A stretch of DNA of 24,771 nucleotides from an uncultured bacterium (GTDB taxonomy: Bacteria; Verrucomicrobiota; Lentisphaeria; Victivallales; UBA1829): contig URNX01000048.1 in the NCBI GenBank assembly GCA_900549415.1, positions 1-24,771 of the forward strand, read 5' to 3'. Below are positions 6,943 to 15,189 of the stretch, in pieces. The notes beneath the pieces are model-generated. The model was given only the letters and a program-made list of their open reading frames with translations. It was not told where the DNA came from and searched no databases. Within the stretch, counting starts at the first letter, position 1; each line of letters starts with the position of its first letter. The position numbers and the translations under genes are program-made.

Positions 6943-6978
6943 CAGCGCCCGGATGAAAGTTTTTTCATCCGGGCGCTG
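6943..6978. terminator. Strong bidirectional terminator between convergent operons
   Basis: A 16-bp perfect stem (6943-6958 with 6963-6978, loop GTTT) begins CAGCGCCCGG. On the plus strand CTGTTTT follows; on the minus strand the stem is followed by a T-rich stretch (ATTTTTCTATTC). It lies between the stop of the small protein (6918) and the stop of the esterase (7009), which face each other. Confidence 0.85.
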
Positions 6979-7008
6979 CTGTTTTAAATCCTGCGGTGCG
7001 GGTCTGAA

Positions 7009-8940
7009 TTATGCTTCAAACGGCGTGGCGGGAAGCTCTTCTCCGTTGTAAAGGTTGCCGTCGGGGTTGTCGGACCAGCTGTAGCGGACATGCAGCGGAC
7101 GCGCGATTTTCGCACAGCGCAGAACCACGCCCGCACCGTCCAGCGTTACCGAATCGGCTGGCATGAATTCGCCGTCATCCCCGGCAAGATAGAAGCCGCG
7201 CGGCTCTCCTTTGAAGTGAAGTCCCTGCGCATTTTCAAAACGGACACGCAGTGCTCCGGTCTCAATGGTTGTCTCTTTCGGGAGAGGACCGCCGGGGACG
7301 ATGTCTTCGAATCCGTAGTCGTTGTGGAGTGCGAGACGTGCGAGGCGGTATCCGACGGAACGCTTGTCCTTCGGGTGAATGTCAAGCTCTTCGCCGCAGT
7401 CGATGATGACCGCCATTCCGGTGTTCGGCGTTTTTTCGCAGGCGTGGCGCTGGCTTTCGCGCAGAGTCGGCCAATGCTGATCGGCATTGTAGGAATAGGG
7501 CGTTCTGTAGTTTGCAAGCTGAACCATGTAGAACGGGAAATTGCCCTGACCCCAGCGGAAACGCCAGTCGGAGATGAGTTCGCACATCAGACGTTCGTAG
7601 GCGATTGCGCCGCTGCGGGTTCCCGCGTTGTTTTCGCCCTGGTACCAGATCGCGCCGCGCAGAGCGTAGGGAACGAGCGGACGGATCATGCCGTCATAGA
7701 GAATCGACCAGGTGTTCGGGTAGTTCGGACGCGCGAGGTTGCTGACCTCGGGGAGGAGAACTTTGCCGAAATCGGCTTCCACGGAGAATTTCCAGGTTCC
7801 GGCAAGCGGAACCGCCTGTTCCGGATCATCGATGCGGACAAGTGCATAGCTGCTGGGTCTTCCGCCGAATCCGCCGTCGAAAATGAACGAAAATGCGCGG
7901 ATTGCAATCTCAGCTCTTCCGGCTTTGACAAGCTCCGCGGGAACTTTGTAGAAACGGCTGACGTTCCAGAACGCCTCATCGAAGCCCTGTCCGCTGGCAC
8001 CGACCTTGACGCCGTTGAAATAGGTGACGTCGTGCTTGTCGACTCCGCCGAGACGCAGCTCAAGCTCCTTGCCTTCCCATGCGGCGGGAATTTCGATCTC
8101 TCTGCGGATCCAGACAGAGCCGTTGCCCGCGAGTTTGCGGTCAGTCCAGCTGCCGGGAACGTCGAAATCAATCCACGCGGAATCATCGAAATCGGGCTTT
8201 GCCCAGCCGAGCGTTTCGCCCTTGTTGCCCGGATCGCCTTTGACGTTGCTTCCGAAGCGCGACGGGGCCGCCAGGTTTTCGAGTGCACTGTCCCAGAACT
8301 CGTCTGTGGCGAGACGCTGTTCGTAGCCGCGGATCAGCGGAGCAACTTCCGGATTGTTCATCAGCGTTTCGCGTCCAATCCAGGATTCAATAAACGTTCC
8401 GCCCCAGGAGGAATGGATGACGCCGACGGGGACGCCGAGTTTTTCGCGGAGCTTGTACGCGAACCAAAGCGCAACGGCGGAAAAATCGGGATCGCTGGCA
8501 CGGTCGGAATACATCCAGCTGCCGGTCAGACAATCCTTCTGCGGCGCGCTGGTGGCACATTGCCCGACATTGAACATGCGGAGCGTGGAGGGATCCTTCT
8601 GCATTTCACGGAATTCGTTCAGCTGAACGGGAGAGGTTCCCATGCGGAACTCCATGTTGGACTGTCCGGAAGCGAGCCAGACTTCGCCGATGAGAACATC
8701 TTCGATTTCCATTTTTTCTCCGCTGGAGAGGTCTTCAACCGTAAGAACATACGGTCCGCCCGCGGTTTCAACCGGGGGAAGACGGAGCATGAAATCTCCG
8801 GTTGAGGAACAGATGCCGAATGCGGAAACACCGGCGACACTTGCTTTGACGACAGCGCCCGGGGTGGCTTCGCCCCACACCGGAATGAGCTGGCGGCGCT
8901 GAAGAACCGCGCCTTTGGAAAACAGTTTGCAAAGTTTCAT
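7009..8940 (-). CDS. Sialate O-acetylesterase family (SGNH) carbohydrate esterase
   Basis: 643 residues, typical of the sialate O-acetylesterase family, which removes O-acetyl groups from sialic acids or other acetylated sugars. It opens with the family pattern VLQRRQLIPVWGEA. The nucleophile block is SGQSNMEF (Ser94), then HSSWGGT (177-182), IWYQGEN (431-437) and the DIH dyad (Asp520, His522). Residues about 250-390 form an inserted jelly-roll (galactose-binding-like) module, as in larger members. No signal peptide is visible: the protein starts MKLCKLFSKGAVLQ, so it seems cytoplasmic, although many members are exported. Possible promoter upstream is TTGTTT-N16-TATATT. Glycan cleavage outside the cell followed by import and deacetylation inside would fit. 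Confidence 0.92.
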   Translation of the reverse strand: MKLCKLFSKGAVLQRRQLIPVWGEATPGAVVKASVAGVSAFGICSSTGDFMLRLPPVETAGGPYVLTVEDLSSGEKMEIEDVLIGEVWLASGQSNMEFRMGTSPVQLNEFREMQKDPSTLRMFNVGQCATSAPQKDCLTGSWMYSDRASDPDFSAVALWFAYKLREKLGVPVGVIHSSWGGTFIESWIGRETLMNNPEVAPLIRGYEQRLATDEFWDSALENLAAPSRFGSNVKGDPGNKGETLGWAKPDFDDSAWIDFDVPGSWTDRKLAGNGSVWIRREIEIPAAWEGKELELRLGGVDKHDVTYFNGVKVGASGQGFDEAFWNVSRFYKVPAELVKAGRAEIAIRAFSFIFDGGFGGRPSSYALVRIDDPEQAVPLAGTWKFSVEADFGKVLLPEVSNLARPNYPNTWSILYDGMIRPLVPYALRGAIWYQGENNAGTRSGAIAYERLMCELISDWRFRWGQGNFPFYMVQLANYRTPYSYNADQHWPTLRESQRHACEKTPNTGMAVIIDCGEELDIHPKDKRSVGYRLARLALHNDYGFEDIVPGGPLPKETTIETGALRVRFENAQGLHFKGEPRGFYLAGDDGEFMPADSVTLDGAGVVLRCAKIARPLHVRYSWSDNPDGNLYNGEELPATPFEA

Positions 8941-8975
8941 TTGAGTAAAAACCTTTTTTGTTTTGAAGATTCTTT

Positions 8976-9003
8976 AATATAGGTGTGCAGAATGAAAAAA
9001 CAA
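8976..9003 (-). promoter_or_regulatory. Possible promoter of the esterase gene
   Basis: On the minus strand TTGTTT and TATATT are separated by 16 bp, ending 35 bp before the esterase start codon. AAAAAAGG just before the start may serve as ribosome binding site. The 85-bp gap to the HD gene holds nothing else obvious. Confidence 0.4.
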
Positions 9004-9025
9004 CCGTTTTTGTAAAAAAGAACGA

Positions 9026-9697
9026 TTATTTCACGCCGCTTTCTTCGCAGAGTCTCCGGAAAAATTCGTGCATGAATTCTGCGCGTTCCGCCGCTGCGGC
9101 GCGTCCGGAAACGGTCAGCATCCGTTCGGGGACGCTGCGGAGTTTGACGAGATATTCGCGGTATGCGGAGTCCTCGCGCCCGTATGCTTCACCCGCGACA
9201 GCCTCTTCCGCCGGATTATGAAGCCGTGCGCCGATCCGTCCGGCAAAATGGAACGCGCGTCCGACTCCGACGGCTCCGATGGAATCGAGCTTATCCGCAT
9301 CATAGAGAATTTTGTCGATAAGGTTTTCCGGCTGATCTTTTCCCCTGTAGCGATGCCGCTTCACGGCGTTTGCGACAAGTTGAATGAGCTCTTCGTCGCA
9401 GCATCCGCATTCGCGCAGAAATCGGATTGCTTTTCCGTATCCTGCCTGCGCATGACAGATTTTTCCATTTGACTTCATCTCTTCCGGTCGAGCGATATCA
9501 TGCAGCAGCGCCGCAAGTGAAACGGCGAGGAAGGAACGGGAGTCCTCCGCTTTCAGTTCGAGTCCCGCAAGCATTTCCGCATTGCGCAATACACGTTCGG
9601 TATGATCGAAATCATGGCATCCCGGCGCATCGCACAGCTCCCGCCGCACGGCTTCACGGAGGTTGAGGCAGAGGGGATCGGAATTCTTTTGCAACAT
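9026..9697 (-). CDS. HD-domain phosphohydrolase
   Basis: 223 residues, a small stand-alone HD superfamily metal-dependent phosphohydrolase. The conserved metal-binding pattern is present: HDFDHTERV (His28/His32), LLHDIAR (His66-Asp67) and YDADKLDSIG (Asp133/Asp135). A His in HRYRGKD lies between. This arrangement is typical of bacterial proteins related to YedJ/YfbR-like nucleotide or phosphate hydrolases, but the substrate cannot be named. No membrane segment is present. GGAAG seven bases upstream supports the ATG. It lies between the glgC hairpin and the esterase, on the same strand, and may be co-transcribed with either. Confidence 0.88.
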   Translation of the reverse strand: MLQKNSDPLCLNLREAVRRELCDAPGCHDFDHTERVLRNAEMLAGLELKAEDSRSFLAVSLAALLHDIARPEEMKSNGKICHAQAGYGKAIRFLRECGCCDEELIQLVANAVKRHRYRGKDQPENLIDKILYDADKLDSIGAVGVGRAFHFAGRIGARLHNPAEEAVAGEAYGREDSAYREYLVKLRSVPERMLTVSGRAAAAERAEFMHEFFRRLCEESGVK

Positions 9698-9755
9698 GGA
9701 ATTCTTCCGGATGAAGAAAACGGTATTCGGTAAAAATAATAAGGATCAAATTTTT

Positions 9756-9780
9756 CCCGGCCGCGGTGTATGCGGCCGGG
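9756..9780 (-). terminator. GC-rich hairpin after glgC
   Basis: CCCGGCCGC (9756-9764) pairs with GCGGCCGGG (9772-9780) over 9 bp with a 7-nt loop, 10 bases after the glgC stop. On the minus strand the sequence after the stem is AAAAATTT, so the U-tract is poor. It may be a leaky terminator or a 3'-end-stabilising hairpin. Confidence 0.5.
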
Positions 9781-9789
9781 GAACGGGGA

Positions 9790-11124
9790 TTACTTCTTCT
9801 CTTCGGATTCGGCGGGAGCTTCGCTTTCGTGCGTTTCCACGCTCTTCGGAAGGACATAGGAACTCGAGTGACGATCCTTCGGAATGACCGTGAGCCACTG
9901 TCCATCGCCAATGTCAACGACTTTGTAGCGCTTGGCGTCTTCCTCGCGGTCGTAGCCGATCGTGGTGTTGCGCGGAATTTGATTGTGCTTGTCGATAATG
10001 GCGTTGCGAATGCGGCAATGCTCGCCGACGTCGACGTCATTCAACAAGATGCAGTTGTGAACGGTCGCGTAGCTGTGGACGAACACCGAGTTGAAGAGAA
10101 CCGAGTTCGTGACCGTACTGCCCGAAACGATGCAGCCGTCGCAGACAATCGAGTTGATCGCCTTGCCGATACGCGGGAGTCCGAAGGTGTCGACATCTTC
10201 GTTGTGCACGAATTTCGCCGGCGGGAGGCTGAAGTGGTAGTTGTAAATCGGCCACTTGTCGTTGTAGAGGTCGAGCTGCGGCTGGGTGGCGCGGAGATCC
10301 ATGTTCGCTTCAAAGTAGGCTTTGAGGGTTCCGACGTCACGCCAGTAGGGTTTCTCGCTGACCGCCTGGCCGGGGATCTTGTTGGAATAGAAGTTGTAGG
10401 CGTAGAGACGCTTGGTGCCGACGAGGCTCGGGATGATGTCCTTGCCGAAGTCGTGCGAGCTGCTCTTCTGGTTGTAATCGTTTTTGAGGAGAGCGAGCAT
10501 GTCGTTCGTATTGAAAATGTAATTGCCCATGGAGGCGAGCGCCATGTTCTTGTCGTTCGGGAGCGGCGTGGGATCTTTCGGTTTCTCCTGGAATCCGACG
10601 ATGCGCCAGTCCTTGTCGACCTGGATGATGCCGAACTGGCTCGCTTCGCTGATCGGAACCGGAATTGCGGCGACCGTTGCAATGGCGTTGTTGCAGCAGT
10701 GGAAATCGACCATCTGGCTGACGTCCATCTTGTAGATGTGATCTCCGCCGAAAACGGCGACGAGATCGGGCTTGAAGTCTTCGATCAGCGCCATGTTCTG
10801 GTAAATCGCGTCTGCGGTTCCGCGGTACCATGTGCGGTCCTGTGTCTGCATCTGAGCGGGAACCGGGATGATGAAGCTTCCGCGGACCTGGGTGGAGGAA
10901 ATGTTCCAGCCGTTGATGATGTGTTCCATCAGGCTCTGGGATTTGAACTGAGTCAGAACGAAGATGCTGTTAATTCCGCTGTTGACGAAGTTACTGAGCA
11001 CGAAGTCGATAATTCTGTATTTTCCGCCAAAGGGGACGGCGGGTTTCGCGCGCTGGTCGGTCAGAGGAGCAAGTCGGGTTCCTTCGCCGCCTGCCAGGAT
11101 CATGCCAAGTACGGACGTTCTCAT
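9790..11124 (-). CDS. glgC: Glucose-1-phosphate adenylyltransferase (ADP-glucose pyrophosphorylase)
   Basis: 444 residues. It makes ADP-glucose from ATP and glucose 1-phosphate, the committed step of bacterial glycogen synthesis. The N-terminal nucleotidyltransferase domain has LAGGEGTRLAPLTDQRAKPAVPFGG (from residue 10), the catalytic-loop WYRGTADA (about 103-110), FGGDHIYKMD (129-138), FQEKP (substrate loop) and YWRDVGT. The C-terminal third is a left-handed beta-helix with hexapeptide-like repeats (about 320-400). AAGGAG upstream supports the start. A short acidic tail (ESEAPAESEEKK) extends beyond the usual end. No other glycogen gene is nearby. It is divergent from the LacI-type gene and may be its target. 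Confidence 0.96.
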   Translation of the reverse strand: MRTSVLGMILAGGEGTRLAPLTDQRAKPAVPFGGKYRIIDFVLSNFVNSGINSIFVLTQFKSQSLMEHIINGWNISSTQVRGSFIIPVPAQMQTQDRTWYRGTADAIYQNMALIEDFKPDLVAVFGGDHIYKMDVSQMVDFHCCNNAIATVAAIPVPISEASQFGIIQVDKDWRIVGFQEKPKDPTPLPNDKNMALASMGNYIFNTNDMLALLKNDYNQKSSSHDFGKDIIPSLVGTKRLYAYNFYSNKIPGQAVSEKPYWRDVGTLKAYFEANMDLRATQPQLDLYNDKWPIYNYHFSLPPAKFVHNEDVDTFGLPRIGKAINSIVCDGCIVSGSTVTNSVLFNSVFVHSYATVHNCILLNDVDVGEHCRIRNAIIDKHNQIPRNTTIGYDREEDAKRYKVVDIGDGQWLTVIPKDRHSSSYVLPKSVETHESEAPAESEEKK

Positions 11125-11305
11125 TTTAATCTCCTTAAAAGATGGTGTTGGTTTACATTAGATACAATACAGATTATTTTCAAAAAAACAATCCCGAAAC
11201 ACGCGGAAAACGCTCTTTTTTTGTTTTTTTTCTGTTTGAAACGCGTTTTTCTCCGCTTGATATTGTCCGCAATGCGGTTATATTGCAGGAAAACAGGAGA
11301 TACTC
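11125..11305. promoter_or_regulatory. Divergent promoter region glgC / LacI regulator
   Basis: Minus strand: TTGAAA-N17-TAATGT is a possible glgC promoter, about 30 bp upstream of its start codon. Plus strand: TTGATA (11257-11262) and TATATT (11279-11284), 16 bp apart, precede the regulator, with CAGGAGA as ribosome binding site. A perfect palindrome AAACGCGTTT (11239-11248), with the central CG typical of LacI-family operators, abuts the -35 box. A second palindrome CCGCAATGCGG (11267-11277) lies between -35 and -10. Both are good candidates for autoregulation, and the first could also affect glgC. Confidence 0.55.
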
Positions 11306-12262
11306 ATGCGTAGAATCATGCTGAAAGATATCGCGGCGGAACTGGATATTTCCATTTCGCAGGTTTCTCGCGCTTTGAACCAGAAGGGGGAAGTCGCTCC
11401 GGAAATCCGCGCAAAAGTCCTCGAACTTGCACGGAAAATGAACTACAAAAACCTCTCCGTCCGCCACAAACGCACAATCGCAGTCATCACCAACTGGTTT
11501 TCGGAATTCAACGACGAAATTCTCAACGAAATTCTCATCCGCACCAAACGCCGCGGATGGCGCGCAGCCGTTGTTCCTTATCAGTACATCGAACTGCTCA
11601 ACGACCAGTTTTTCGACGGGGCAATCATGATCTCCGGCGAACGCATCGCGATGAAATGGCACGAACGCTACAGCATTCCTCTCGTCGTCATCAACAACTT
11701 CGGTTCCGCCTTGAATCACATCTGCTCCGTTTTTCCCGACGCGGACGGTGAAGTTCGTGCGGCAATGGAGCATCTGATTGCGCTCGGACACACCCGTATT
11801 GCCCGCATACGCGGCCGCAGCTCCAAGTCAACGGAAGAGGAGCTCGCGCGCGGACTCGACGAATTCTACCGGATTGCGGAAGAACATGGAATCCGCGATA
11901 CCGTACAAAACTGTTTCGGCGCAACTCTGGAGGAAAAAATCGGTCATGTCCGCTCTCTGATTGCGAAGGGGTATACCGCATTCCTCGTAGTCCTCAGCGA
12001 TGAGGCGCCGATACTGCTCGACGCCATCCGCAAGTGCGGCAAACGCATTCCGGAAGATGTTTCGCTGATCACCTACGAATCACACGTCGTCTCCGCCTTC
12101 CAGAATCCTCCGCTGACGACTTTGGAATACGACTATCCGCATCTGGTCTCTTCCGCTCTTCTTGAGCTCGACCATGCGATGAACGGAAAAGAGACAAAAT
12201 CGCGCATTATCGTTCCCGTCAAACTGAATGTCCGCGGAAGCACGGGACCGCATGTTTCATAA
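11306..12262 (+). CDS. LacI-family transcriptional regulator
   Basis: 318 residues. The N-terminal helix-turn-helix is LKDIAAELDISISQVSRALN (about 6-25), followed by a hinge helix (PEIRAKVLELARKMNY) and a periplasmic-binding-protein-like sensor domain from about residue 57. The family binds palindromic operators and responds to a sugar or sugar phosphate. The sensor domain is slightly short for the family (about 330-340 residues total is usual). The start is supported by CAGGAGA. Two palindromes in the promoter suggest autoregulation. Its ligand is unknown. It ends 23 bases from the convergent DeoR-type gene. Confidence 0.92.
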   Translation: MRRIMLKDIAAELDISISQVSRALNQKGEVAPEIRAKVLELARKMNYKNLSVRHKRTIAVITNWFSEFNDEILNEILIRTKRRGWRAAVVPYQYIELLNDQFFDGAIMISGERIAMKWHERYSIPLVVINNFGSALNHICSVFPDADGEVRAAMEHLIALGHTRIARIRGRSSKSTEEELARGLDEFYRIAEEHGIRDTVQNCFGATLEEKIGHVRSLIAKGYTAFLVVLSDEAPILLDAIRKCGKRIPEDVSLITYESHVVSAFQNPPLTTLEYDYPHLVSSALLELDHAMNGKETKSRIIVPVKLNVRGSTGPHVS

Positions 12263-12285
12263 ACTCCGTTTTTCTGAATTCTGCT

Positions 12286-13062
12286 TTACTCCGCATTCGG
12301 CACGATGATGACTTCCACGCCGCGGGCGCGGATCTCCTTCAGCTGTTCGTGATTTTCCGGATCAAAATCGGTAATGAGAACATCGATCTCTTCCCAGGCG
12401 GGTCCGCGCGCATAAGCCTTTCTGCGGAATTTGCTGTGGTCGGCGATGAAAATGAGCTTGTCGGTATTCTCCGCAATCCGGAAAATCATGCTTGCTGAAG
12501 GTGAATCGATATCAAGCAGTCCGCGCTCGTCGAGCGCGCAGGAGGAGATGAACGCAAGGTCGGTGCGGTAACGGGCAAAACTGCGCTCCGCCTCGGGACC
12601 GGTAATGATGTCGCTGTGCAGATCGACACTCCCTCCGGCGAGAATGACATTGGGTCCGCCACCTGACGGAAAGCGGTCCGCGAGAATCCGGCAGATGGAA
12701 AGCGAATTCACAATCAGTGTTCCGTGGTCCAGATACATCCCGAGAAATGAAGTCGTCGAACCGCCGTGGATCGCGACTGCCATATCCGGTTTCACAAGTT
12801 CCGCCGCGCGTTTCGCAAGCCGCTGTTTTTCCGCAGCGAACCATTGGCCGCGCAGGAAATACGGAATCCGGATGTTCTGTTCCCGCACGGGCGGACGGAC
12901 ACCGCCGCGCACGCGCCGCACCAGATTCAGTTCCGCAAGCCGGTTGAAGATGCGCCGCACGGAGACTTCGCTCAGCGGAAGAAATTCCATCGCCGCCTCC
13001 GTGGTGAGCATCTCATGATCGTTGAGATAGGAAAGTATCTGCCGGTCATAATCGTTTTTCAT
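12286..13062 (-). CDS. DeoR-family transcriptional regulator
   Basis: 258 residues from the start chosen here. An N-terminal winged helix (about 8-58: EAAMEFLPLSEVSVRRIFNRL then RRVRGGV) is followed by the DeoR C-terminal sensor domain, an isomerase-like fold: AIHGGSTTSFLG, IVNSLSI, AGGSVDLHSDIITGPEAE, DLAFISSCALDERGL and ADHSKFRRKAYA. The family usually responds to phosphorylated sugars. The start at 13062 is preferred because AAGGAGG lies 11 bases upstream. The open frame extends further back by 38 residues through the promoter region, and that extension is not believed. It is divergent from the GDPD/DMT genes and may control them. Confidence 0.92.
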   Translation of the reverse strand: MKNDYDRQILSYLNDHEMLTTEAAMEFLPLSEVSVRRIFNRLAELNLVRRVRGGVRPPVREQNIRIPYFLRGQWFAAEKQRLAKRAAELVKPDMAVAIHGGSTTSFLGMYLDHGTLIVNSLSICRILADRFPSGGGPNVILAGGSVDLHSDIITGPEAERSFARYRTDLAFISSCALDERGLLDIDSPSASMIFRIAENTDKLIFIADHSKFRRKAYARGPAWEEIDVLITDFDPENHEQLKEIRARGVEVIIVPNAE

Positions 13063-13084
13063 CTCAAAAATCCTCCTTTCATGC

Positions 13085-13112
13085 AAAATAGCACGAATGA
13101 AAAGAAATGCAA
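13085..13112 (-). promoter_or_regulatory. Promoter of the DeoR-type gene with overlapping inverted repeat
   Basis: On the minus strand TTGCAT-N16-TATTTT with a TGC-extended -10 lies just upstream of the ribosome binding site. TTTCAT (13077-13082) and ATGAAA (13097-13102) form an inverted repeat overlapping the -10 box, a possible autoregulatory operator. The rest of the gap to 13237 holds a loose GGAGTG/CACTCC inverted repeat and AT-rich DNA, with GATAAT near 13205 as a possible -10 for the GDPD gene. Confidence 0.45.
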
Positions 13113-13237
13113 GAGTCAAAATGATTGTTCGGTCATAAAAAGTGAACGGAGTGAATATTTTAATAAAAAACAGCACTCCTCCGGTTGTTTTTTGCCTTCC
13201 GAATGATAATTTAAAGTAAACTCAGCAAGGAGGTTTT

Positions 13238-13969
13238 ATGCGTAAAATGATTGTGAACGGACATCGCGGTTTTCCGGCGAAATATCCGGAAAATACTCTG
13301 ATCTCTTTTGAAAAGGCTATTGAACTCGGCGTGGATGCGATCGAATACGATCTGCATCTGACACGCGACGGCAAGCTGGTTGTCACCCACGACGATGAAA
13401 TCAGCCGCTGCAGCAACGGTCACGGCGTTGTCGAGGAAATGACGTTTGACGAACTCCGCAAACTGGATTTCGGTTCCTGGAAAAGCCCGGAGTTCGCCGG
13501 CGAAAAGATTCCGCTCTTCACCGAAGTCCTGGATCTCGTCGCGCGCAAGAAGCCGGGACTCTTCCAGCTGGTCGAGGTGAAGCGTCCGGATATCGAGTGT
13601 GCAAAACTCGCAATGGCGGAACTGAAACACCGCAATCTGATGGATCAGTTCTGCCTGGTCTGCTTCCACTGGAACGTTTTGACGGAGATGAAGAAACTGT
13701 ATCCGGAACTGCTTCAGCACGGCGACCCGAACGAGTCGATGCTCTGGAAACCCGAATTCTTCAAGGGCATGTTCCGCGTCGGCATTCACTACGGGCAGAT
13801 GTCCAAAGAGCTGACCGACTGGTTCCATTCGCAGAATGTGCTGGTCGACGCCTGGACGATCGACACGGAAGAGCTGCTCGACAAGATGATTGAGATGGGT
13901 GCGGACAGCGTCACTTCCAACGATTCGGAACAGATACTGCGTCTTCTGGAAGCGCGCGGAATGCGCTGA
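13238..13969 (+). CDS. Glycerophosphodiester phosphodiesterase family protein
   Basis: 243 residues, one GDPD domain of TIM-barrel type. It would hydrolyse glycerophosphodiesters to glycerol 3-phosphate and an alcohol. Catalytic and metal residues are visible: GHRG (8-11, His9), PENT (17-20), the Glu36-Asp38 pair in DAIEYDLHLTRDG, VTHDD (His51) and LVEVKRP (the third metal Glu, about 113). The late motif VDAWTIDT is also typical. No signal peptide, so cytoplasmic. AAGGAGG seven bases upstream fixes the start. The DMT transporter begins nine bases after its stop, so the two form an operon and the transporter may move a related compound. Confidence 0.93.
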   Translation: MRKMIVNGHRGFPAKYPENTLISFEKAIELGVDAIEYDLHLTRDGKLVVTHDDEISRCSNGHGVVEEMTFDELRKLDFGSWKSPEFAGEKIPLFTEVLDLVARKKPGLFQLVEVKRPDIECAKLAMAELKHRNLMDQFCLVCFHWNVLTEMKKLYPELLQHGDPNESMLWKPEFFKGMFRVGIHYGQMSKELTDWFHSQNVLVDAWTIDTEELLDKMIEMGADSVTSNDSEQILRLLEARGMR

Positions 13970-13978
13970 GGCTGAAGC

Positions 13979-14875
13979 ATGACGCTGACGGCATTCATCC
14001 TGATTTTCGCATCGGTGATTCTTCATGCGCTCTGGCACTTCATCTGCAAGAGCGCACGTCCGGTTCCCGCATTTTACATGGTGGTTTCGGCGTCGTGCCT
14101 CTGCACGACTTTGCCGTTTGCGCTGACATCCGGGATCGACCTGACGCGTCTGCCTCCCCGCTTCTGGCTGATGCTGCTCGGCGGCGGGCTCAGCGGGATG
14201 ATCTGCGACATCGGGCTTTCCCGCGCATACCGTCTTGCGGATGTCTCGCTGGCGTATCCGCTTGCGCGGGCGCTTCCGGTGATCATGACGGCATTTGTGA
14301 CGGTTCTTCTCGGAATCGGCGCAACGCCGTCTCCGCTGGAACTGTTTGGAATGCTGATAATCATGTCCGGCTGTGTGCTGATGCCGATGAAGAATTTTTC
14401 CGATCTGCACTGGAAAAATTACTGGAACCGGGCTTTGCTCGGCATTCTTGTCGCGGCGGCGGGAACGACGGGCTACACGATTTTCGACAGCGAGGGCGTG
14501 CGTCTTCTGCTGGCGAACGAGGATGTTGCGCGCTGGCACGGCGCCGCCGCATATTCGAGTTTGCGGGAATCGGTTCTGCTGCTGACGCTTTCCTGCTATG
14601 TTTTTGCCATTCCGCACGAGCGGGCGAGAGTGACGAAGGATCTGTTTCGTCATCCGCATCCGTATCTTGCGGGAATCGGCGCGGCGCTTGCCTATCTGCT
14701 GATTCTGATCGCGATGGGCTTTGTGACGAACGTCTGTTTTGTTCAGGCGTTCCGCCAGATGAGTCTTCCGGTCGGCGTTCTGCTCGGAATGTTTTTCCTG
14801 CACGAGAAATGTTCCGCCGCGAAGCTGACGGGCGTTGCCTTGATTGTCGGCGGCCTGATCCTGACCGTGCTGTAA
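13979..14875 (+). CDS. DMT-superfamily (EamA-like) transporter
   Basis: 298 residues, strongly hydrophobic, with about ten predicted membrane helices in two repeats of five, as in the drug/metabolite transporter superfamily. It starts MTLTAFILIFASVILHALWHF. The pattern SRAYRLADVSLAYPLARALPVI (about 83-104) in the first half and FVQAFRQMSLPVGVLLGMFFLHE in the second are the EamA-type motifs. The substrate cannot be predicted. The ribosome binding site is weak (GAGGCTGAAGC overlapping the GDPD stop), consistent with coupled translation. Confidence 0.9.
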   Translation: MTLTAFILIFASVILHALWHFICKSARPVPAFYMVVSASCLCTTLPFALTSGIDLTRLPPRFWLMLLGGGLSGMICDIGLSRAYRLADVSLAYPLARALPVIMTAFVTVLLGIGATPSPLELFGMLIIMSGCVLMPMKNFSDLHWKNYWNRALLGILVAAAGTTGYTIFDSEGVRLLLANEDVARWHGAAAYSSLRESVLLLTLSCYVFAIPHERARVTKDLFRHPHPYLAGIGAALAYLLILIAMGFVTNVCFVQAFRQMSLPVGVLLGMFFLHEKCSAAKLTGVALIVGGLILTVL

Positions 14876-14888
14876 TCTGTGTTTTTCC

Positions 14889-14933
14889 CTTCCTGCGGAC
14901 CGGGGTAAAAGAGTTTTTCCGGTCTGCGGGAAG
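14889..14933 (+). terminator. Hairpin after the DMT transporter gene
   Basis: Two 15-nt arms (14889-14903 and 14919-14933) pair throughout, with two G-U pairs and a 15-nt loop that contains GAGTTTTT. No T-run follows the stem, so it may end the transcript only weakly or protect the 3' end. Confidence 0.45.
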
Positions 14934-14995
14934 CTATGAGCGGAAGCATCGTTCTTTTACTCCGAAAAAAAATTAAAAATACTTAATTCCGGGGC

Positions 14996-15024
14996 TTTAC
15001 AAATGCGGAAACATGGTGTATAAT
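14996..15024 (+). promoter_or_regulatory. Near-consensus sigma70 promoter of the sugar ABC operon
   Basis: TTTACA (14996-15001), 17 bp, then a perfect TATAAT (15019-15024). This is the best promoter in the window. An AT-rich UP-element-like run (AAAAAAAATTAAAAATACTTAA) of just over 20 bases lies immediately upstream. Transcription should start near 15031, leaving about 160 nt of leader before the first small start codon. Confidence 0.8.
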
Positions 15025-15030
15025 CTATAA

Positions 15031-15189
15031 TATAAATAGAATTCGCCGACACGCAATGGCTTGTTGTGATCCCCGTCCGCCGGACTCTCTGCCCGTGAGT
15101 TCCCAGACGATCAGGCTCGCAAGCCCGTTCCGTGCCGGTCCGGGACGGTTGCCCCACTGTTCCGGGCATATTAACACAAGGAGATAATT
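15031..15189 (+). ncRNA. Structured 5' leader of the sugar ABC operon, unrecognised class
   Basis: This GC-rich leader follows a strong promoter. Visible pairings are GGCTTG (15058-15063) with CAAGCC (15120-15125), and nested inside it TGATC (15067-15071) with GATCA (15109-15113). A GTCC/GGAC hairpin lies at 15075-15085, and GCCCG (15123-15127) could alternatively pair with CGGGC (about 15163-15167) shortly before the ribosome binding site. CAAGCC and GCCCG share bases, so the two pairings would be mutually exclusive. No known riboswitch motif is recognised. A 43-codon open frame runs from 15056 but lacks a ribosome binding site. Confidence 0.45.

Noticed and set aside
7090..8805. 571-residue plus-strand open frame opposite the esterase
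   Set aside because: Antisense shadow; composition (Asp/Arg/Val-rich) is typical of reversed GC-rich coding sequence.
9766..11313. 515-residue plus-strand open frame opposite glgC
   Set aside because: Antisense shadow of glgC, which has all catalytic motifs; no ribosome binding site or known domain in the shadow.
13211..14803. 530-residue minus-strand open frame opposite GDPD and DMT genes
   Set aside because: Antisense shadow of two genes with clear motifs; its product is His/Arg/Gln-rich without a domain.
15056..15187. 43-codon open frame in the ABC-operon leader
   Set aside because: No ribosome binding site, Pro/Arg-rich, and the same bases form nested helices. RNA structure is the better explanation, though not proven.
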